A program made the position numbers and the translations under genes. The notes below the pieces were generated by a model. It was given only the letters and a program-made list of their open reading frames with translations. It was not told the DNA's origin and ran no database searches. Positions 58,609-64,000 of a DNA stretch of 64,000 nucleotides are shown here, piece by piece. The stretch lies in the NCBI GenBank assembly GCA_027922465.2, contig BQMF02000012.1, positions 1,674,001-1,738,000 on the forward strand. Reading direction: 5' to 3'. This DNA comes from Turritopsis dohrnii (lineage: Eukaryota > Cnidaria > Hydrozoa > Anthoathecata > Oceaniidae). Within the stretch, counting starts at the first letter, position 1. Each line of letters begins with the position of its first letter.

Positions 58609-59993
58609 GAACTTGACGGCGCGACTTCGAACCTTGCGCATAGAATGAACAAATATCTTTATTATTTCACAAAATTTGCCAATTGTGTCAGACCCTCTTC
58701 TAAATGAGTTCCAAGATAAAGTCATAACAACATAGTTCTGTAAGATTGAACTAGCATGTAGCTTTAGCTAAAAATGCCCCCGCGCTCAAGCATTCCAATT
58801 TGTACACGCAGCAAGCCATACATTGCAAGCCTATACAACGGAAACAAAAACAAACAAAGTCTTGCTACTTTTTGTTATCTCTTAATCCTATGTCACACTG
58901 ATGCTAATATACCTTTCAAAAGTGTAAAGGCTTAACAAGTAACATCAGAAAGTATTTGCTACAAACAAAAGAAATGTGTGAACTAAAACCATGGATACGT
59001 ATTTTTATAATCAAAATAAGATTAAGATTTTTAAAAGAAATTCTGTAAGAGCCAAAAGAAAAAAAAAACTTTTTCAAAAAACTTTGATTCGAAACAAAAC
59101 ATAGCCAAAGTTTACAAAAAAAAAACAAGAAAAAAATATAAAAATGTTTTATTGATCATGATCTTTGGAGGACAGAAAGAAGAAAAACACGAAGAACGAC
59201 AATTTGTAGGCTTTCTTGCATAAACAGAAATCCAATTAAAATCTTTAGTCACCCCCCTCAAAAAATTGGTCACTTTTCTTTCTTTCTCCAATTAAAATCT
59301 TTTTAAGGCAAGATCCGCCAAAAATCAGTGCATTGAATAAAATTTATCGAATGAAAGATTTAGAGCTAAAACATATATACAAAAATGGTGGACAAAATTC
59401 CAGATTAGAAGCTGTGCTTTAAAATCCTTGTCGTTCACTTCACAAAAACAACACAAAAGTCATATGAAAAATGTCTAAGCAATTTTAGCATACAAACTTC
59501 CTAAATAACATAGTATAATATAATAATAAATTAGGAAAATAAACATTCTGTCTCCCACCTACGGTGTCATGGTTTGACATGGAAAAAAAGCAAAGTCAGC
59601 TAATAATTGTATACCACCGTGTAACGTCAACATGAAAGTTGGAGGATGATGATGATGATGATGATGAACAAAATCGGAAACTGACATTCGCCTATTTCGT
59701 GAAACTACTATGCCTCCTCGCTCGCTTACGCTCGCTGCGGGGGCAATAACAACCCACCATATTTGTGAAACAGATGTAAAACAGTAAGACAGCGATGTTT
59801 TAATTATGGATATCAAATTGTCTGGTACACAAAGAAATAAATTTTAAATTCTGTTTAATTGCTCGCCTAGAAACACTGGAGATGGAAGTTAGTGTGACGA
59901 GATTAATTAATAATTAACAATTAACTGAGAAAATGTAAACAGCTAACAAACAAGTGATAAGTTATATCAGAAATTTTCAAGTGAAAATTCTAT
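58609..59993. other. Gene-poor stretch
   Basis: No supported gene. A (GAT)n microsatellite at about 59646-59666 produces a false poly-His frame. Confidence 0.5.
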
Positions 59994-60639
59994 TACCGAA
60001 CTTCCTCTAATAAACGCCGCTCTCTGATAAACGCCGCTCTCTATTAAACGCCGCACTTATACCCGAATGTTTGTAATAAACGCTTCCCTCTGATAGACGC
60101 CGCATCTTGAAAAGCGGCGCTTATTAGAAAACAGGCTTAACAAGAAATAGTTTAAAAAGTTCAATAGTTTTATTTGTCTTTTATCAACATATTCTTCCAC
60201 GTTCACATGAATTTTAATTGATGCGTAATTAGTTGCGCAAGAACGTTCAAAGCAAATGCGACGAGCTTAGACAGTTCTATTGGTAAATGTTCCACTAAAA
60301 GTTCCTTGTCTGACATCTTGCACATTTCAATCGTATAATAGGGATTCGTTTTGTTCAACTGGTGCTGCTTTATTGAAACAGAACAGAAACACTGGAGTTT
60401 TGAGTCTGATGTCAGCGAAGGCTATGTTCTTTGACATTTTTTGTATAATGTGATGAACATATCTTTTTTGTAAAACGTCTTCACACAACCTTTTGCAACG
60501 TTTTTTCAAGAAAAGAAAACATTGTTGCTTAAAGTTGGTTTTTATCTCATGCAATAAACGCCGCCCTCTAATGAACGCCGCCCCCTATTAAACGCCGCAT
60601 CCAAAAACTGTCATTGCGTTTATAAGAGGAAATACGGTA
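59994..60639. mobile_element. DNA transposon with iterated AATAAACGCCGC termini
   Basis: Ends TACCGAACTTCCTC on the left and GAGGAAATACGGTA on the right are imperfect inverted repeats. The word (A)TAAACGCCGC occurs four or more times inside the left end (60007-60055) and three times inside the right (60555-60600), with an inverted copy AAGCGGCGCTTATT at 60112. The interior holds a 75-codon minus frame (60327-60554) with no recognisable domain. Confidence 0.75.
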
Positions 60640-62086
60640 TACTCTTGTTTGTCTTGCTAAGCATGAGAACTAACTGTCATCTTTTGAGAAGTTGTAATCC
60701 ATAATAAAAAGGTCGCCAAATTAAAACTGAGACATTTCTGTGCCGTCCATCCTTCTATACGTATAAAATACTTTATTCACCAGAATAATATTCATCATGG
60801 AAATACGAAATCATAGAAATCTTTTCGTATTTCTATGTATTCATCTTTTGAGTAAGTAGTTTCTTAGAACCTGGTTTTATAAGAATGTCCTTAAAGTACA
60901 TATCACGAAGAAATCTGAAGCAACGCCTTTCCTTCCTTTCTTAGAGGTTATAAGATGGAAGGAGAAAAAAAGGTATTCAAAAAATTCAACCTCGTACCCA
61001 GGGTTTCTTGCCTTTTCGATATACGGACGGCGGCGTACGTATATCGAAAAGGCAAGAAACCCTGGGTACGAGGTTGTAAAAAATTGTAAGAACTGCTACT
61101 ATTGGAAGAACACGATTAAAGACTTACGGTTCTGGAAAAATACAAAAAATTATCTACATGCAACCATTACTAACACGTCAATACTGATTTTATTCAAAAT
61201 TTGGACGAGTATAGATTCTGAAATTTCCAGTTCCTATATAACAACATACAGATATCCATCTTAATAAAGTGCATTCTGAGTCATTAATCGCTTGTCAATC
61301 TCTATTTGTAAAAGACCAGGCTTGTTATCGCTTAAGGATACTTGAATGTGACATATGGCAATAGCCCGTTAAATTTCTTTTTGAATGAATGCAATATGTT
61401 TCGTTTTTCTCTTTTTCTTTCTTAAAATGTTTTTCGCTTTGTTTGTTTGTTTGTTTGTTTATCTGTTGTACTCTTATTTCTTTAACCAATGTAAAGATCA
61501 AAATGATGTCCGAACACAGTCTGTTTTTTATTATATTATCGTATGGTTATTCGTCGACAGAAATGAAAAAGAGTTCAAACTATGAAGATTTATGTACATT
61601 GTAGAGATATCTTGCTTGATTTTACCATTTGATGCAACAAGAGCCCTTCAAAGTATCCTCGCGTAGTCTTGAATTTTGTCAATGGAATCAATGGAACATC
61701 GTGAACTAAAGACCAAGTGCTCAGGAGAACACTTAGACGTTTTTTAAATGTTCGTTTGTTAGGGTCGGATTAATATTGTCAGTATCAATACTTCATTGTG
61801 CAGAAAGTGAAATCACAATTTGGTAAAACTGCAAATTAAATTAAATGGTCTCCCCTGAACACCTAGGTTTCATGTGAAACACACAGAAGCCATTTCCTGT
61901 GTTGACTTCGAAATATATCACATTTTGACGGTGTTTTTGTTTAGACAAGGTTCAATAGGTCCCTTCATGGAAAACAATTCATCCTGCGTGCAGTTTAGCT
62001 TTAGTTTCGAGCTTATTTCACTTTACTTAAACGTAACCGAGGTGAAAAAAAACACAGTTTGATGTAAATAAATAATAATTTTTATT
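60640..62086. other. Stretch between the iterated-end transposon and POLR3C
   Basis: No supported gene. The notable feature is the perfect hairpin at 60987-61076. Confidence 0.5.
60987..61076. repeat. Perfect 39-bp inverted repeat with a 12-base loop
   Basis: CAACCTCGTACCCAGGGTTT and the following 19 bases (to 61025) are repeated without a single mismatch as the reverse complement at 61038-61076. The loop, 61026-61037, is GACGGCGGCGTA. It is far more GC-rich than the flanks. CCCAGGG and CTCGTACCC-type words are known to me from MITE ends in marine invertebrates. This may be a minimal foldback element. Confidence 0.95.
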
Positions 62087-63803
62087 TTAGTAAAAGCGTA
62101 CATAGTTCTGTAAAATAAATACTGTTTCCTCTACTTGTATCTCTCCTTGCTCTAACCTGCGAAAAACAAACAGGTGATAAGTTAAGAGGGAACAAAAATT
62201 GTGCAAAACCTTGATGTTTGTCCACTAGATTTGAAACAGGCATGTTATACAACAAAGATTAAGACGTTAAGGCACCTAAACAACAACAACAACAACAACA
62301 GTTCCAGGTACCTGGCAAGGTCAATTTTAAGCTTTTCTAACTGCTGTTTTTCTGTTGGTGTGATCAGCTCTTCTAGCTCTTGCATCACCTGTTCGGTATC
62401 TTCATTTGTTGCGGTGAGTGCGGACAGAATTCCTTCTATTTTTTCGTTTTTTTCCAACAGCCGCCTAAATAAGAAAAAAGGACTCATGAAAAAGAATTTG
62501 TTGAATAATCAATGCGAAGGAGTGCTTTTCTAGAGAAATATGCACATTATTTAGATAAAAACACTCTTTGTCGCAGAGACTTTTTAACGAGTTAACCCAG
62601 CGTCTTCACATTAAGTGAGCCTGTTAGAACAATAAACAAATGACATTGTGGAGAAGAGCAAATACCTGTGCTCCTCCATTTCTGATTCCCGTCGAATCAT
62701 TAGATTACCGATCGTCTAAGAAATGAAATTATTACACATGTAACAAATTGATTGGCTAAAAATCACATCCTCTATACTACAAAAACCAACATTGAATGCA
62801 TTTCTAGTTAATGACAAACTTTTGTACCCCATGCGTTGCCATGGTTAAATCAATTTAGACCATAAAACATTTCGGCGAAAAATCTGGATAGGCAAGGTAA
62901 AAAAGTTGCTTATGACCTCAATCACCCAAACCAAATATTGCATGGTTTGTACTAAGTGCTTCTGCTGATCTGAATCTTGAGAGATGAACTACATTTGCTC
63001 GATTATCCATACGGACTTCATTAATCTTAATCTAGGTAAAATGTTACGTCACCATAAGGGAAGGACTGCGCTAAGAATGACGTCACACACCTTCCTCGAT
63101 TTTGCACGAGATGAACGAAAACACAACAAACGCTTGTGAATAAACAAGACCAGATATAGCTGATTGGTTTTCAAGAATTCGACGTCTCATAGGATACACA
63201 CTACTTACTTGGAAACACCTGTTGATGAGTAAACGAGCTACTTGCGGCAGGTCAACGGCGAATAAATAAAAGGTCCGAGATGGGGCGTAGTCGGCAGCTT
63301 TTGATATTTCCTAAAACAGTCGAAAAAATACAGCATCTCCGATTGTAAGCACAAAACTAAGGTCGTATGAAAACGACTTGGCAGAGTGGATGAATTTGTC
63401 CCAAACCCTCGACTGTCTCAGAAACAACAAAGCAGGAACCTTACTTGGATTTTCAGAAATCTTTCCTCGAAAAGTTTATAAAGTAATTCTTTCACTTCTT
63501 TGAACGGTATCATAGCCAGTTCACCTATCTAAACAGGAAAGAAGGAAGGGCTAATTCTGAAATGTGATTGGTTGAAAAATGCTGACAATGCAAACAAATC
63601 TAATTCATCTGTAGAATTTGGAGAAAATTGGTAAGATAGGTTATGGTGTAAGCATTAACATGAGTGACTTAAAAACGACTGTTTCAAGTAAAAATTCAGT
63701 TATGCAAAGTGTAAGACGGCCCTAAGAAATTCACACTTGTTTTTGCTCCAAATGTCTTTTCTGAAGTAACAGCCGAAACACACGGCAAGCTTTTGAACCG
63801 AAT
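62087..63803 (-). CDS. POLR3C: RNA polymerase III subunit RPC3, last six exons
   Basis: Exons in transcript order: 63737-63803, 63445-63528, 63209-63310, 62666-62715, 62312-62464 and 62087-62156 (TAA). All are GT-AG and in phase, joining to about 174 residues. They read FGSKACRVFRLLLQKRHLEQ, IGELAMIPFKEVKELLYKLF, ADYAPSRTFYLFAVDLPQVA, RLLINRCFQ, RRESEMEEHRRLLEKNEKIE, LEELITPTEKQQLEKLKIDL and, last, QGEIQVEETVFILQNYV. AMIPxKEVKxLLYK, APSRTFYL and ITPxExQQLExLK are diagnostic of RPC3/RPC62. This subunit, with RPC6 and RPC7, forms the trimer Pol III needs for promoter opening at tRNA and 5S genes in the nucleus. The N-terminal winged helices lie beyond the right edge. An AATAAA follows the stop immediately on the minus strand (62081-62086). 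Confidence 0.95.
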
Positions 63804-63977
63804 CTAAGAATATAAAATCAGTTGCAGTACTTAAAATTAGGGAGATAATTTAAATCAAAGAAACTATAACAAGATGCCCTTACGGGCAGAAAGATTTCTG
63901 CAAAATCAGCTGAAGTATGAAAGATGGAAGACTAACAATAACATTCTTGAAACATGAATGATTTTGAATGATTGAAC

Positions 63978-64000
63978 AATAATACAATACAATACAATAC
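63978..64000 (-). mobile_element. Tail of a second LINE copy, running off the edge
   Basis: AATACAATACAATACAATAC at the very end is the reverse complement of the TATTG tail at 54611-54642. With tail first, a minus-strand copy of the same LINE family would extend right of the window. A plain microsatellite cannot be excluded. Confidence 0.45.

Noticed and set aside
59559..59816. Minus frame with poly-His
   Set aside because: Produced by a (GAT)n microsatellite.
62201..62533. Plus frame with poly-Asn/Ser
   Set aside because: Lies over POLR3C exon 62312-62464 on the other strand plus a (CAA)n run.
1..64000. tRNA, rRNA and other structural RNA genes
   Set aside because: No cloverleaf with A/B boxes or rRNA-like block was recognised on either strand; a covariance-model scan could not be run.

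Overview
This is animal nuclear DNA. It is AT-rich (roughly two thirds A+T), its genes are split by GT-AG introns, and it holds recognisable metazoan genes: a RasGRF-type Ras exchange factor, a ZNF608/609 (scribbler/brakeless) zinc-finger protein, the synaptic scaffold Homer, a Mab-21-fold protein and RNA polymerase III subunit RPC3. Small cut-and-paste transposons and their MITEs are dense. The Tigger element carrying a HIRAN-like gene, the P2RX7-C-like relic and the beta-helix receptor suggest a non-bilaterian animal, most likely a cnidarian. That placement is inference.

Layout. 1-6.3 kb: last four coding exons of a RasGRF-like gene (+). 11.5-19.3 kb: complete nine-exon ZNF608/609-like gene (+), about 1297 aa, with a PIF/Harbinger-like element in one intron. 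25.3-28.3 kb: Homer (+), EVH1 domain plus coiled coil, first exon not found. 30.2-31.9 kb: intronless Mab-21-like gene (-). 32-38 kb: gene-poor, with MITEs and foldbacks. 38.7-56.4 kb: a locus on the minus strand for one large receptor with a parallel beta-helix ectodomain, a Cys-rich module and a multi-TM TRP-like C-terminus. 62.1-63.8 kb: last six exons of POLR3C (-), running off the right edge.

The receptor locus is the most interesting part. The body is one 4-kb exon. The last ~328 bp of that exon is present four times in tandem, each copy with an open frame. Upstream lie three separate signal-peptide exons (49.6, 52.6 and 56.4 kb). All end in the same phase, with a lone T that the body exon completes to a Cys codon. 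Two of them sit in a ~1.8-kb segmental duplication whose copies carry different MITE insertions. Inside the ectodomain there are about five near-identical 150-bp (50-aa) repeats. The gene therefore varies at its start, middle and end, which would suit a diversifying surface receptor. Whether the spare exons are spliced in cannot be told from sequence.

Mobile DNA: a Tigger/pogo element (44.2-46.1 kb) whose DDE-coding core is replaced by an antisense HIRAN-like gene; two Tigger-type MITEs; at least six MITEs starting AG and ending CT, several with 3-bp target duplications (PIF/Harbinger style); a 1.47-kb element with 38-bp inverted ends and an 8-bp duplication; elements whose ends are built from iterated motifs; a mariner-like MITE in two orientations; and a 5'-truncated LINE with a pentanucleotide tail. 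None of the three named + strand genes is an obvious partner of the receptor. Homer (postsynaptic scaffold), RasGRF (calcium-linked Ras activation) and ZNF609 (transcription) are simply neighbours.
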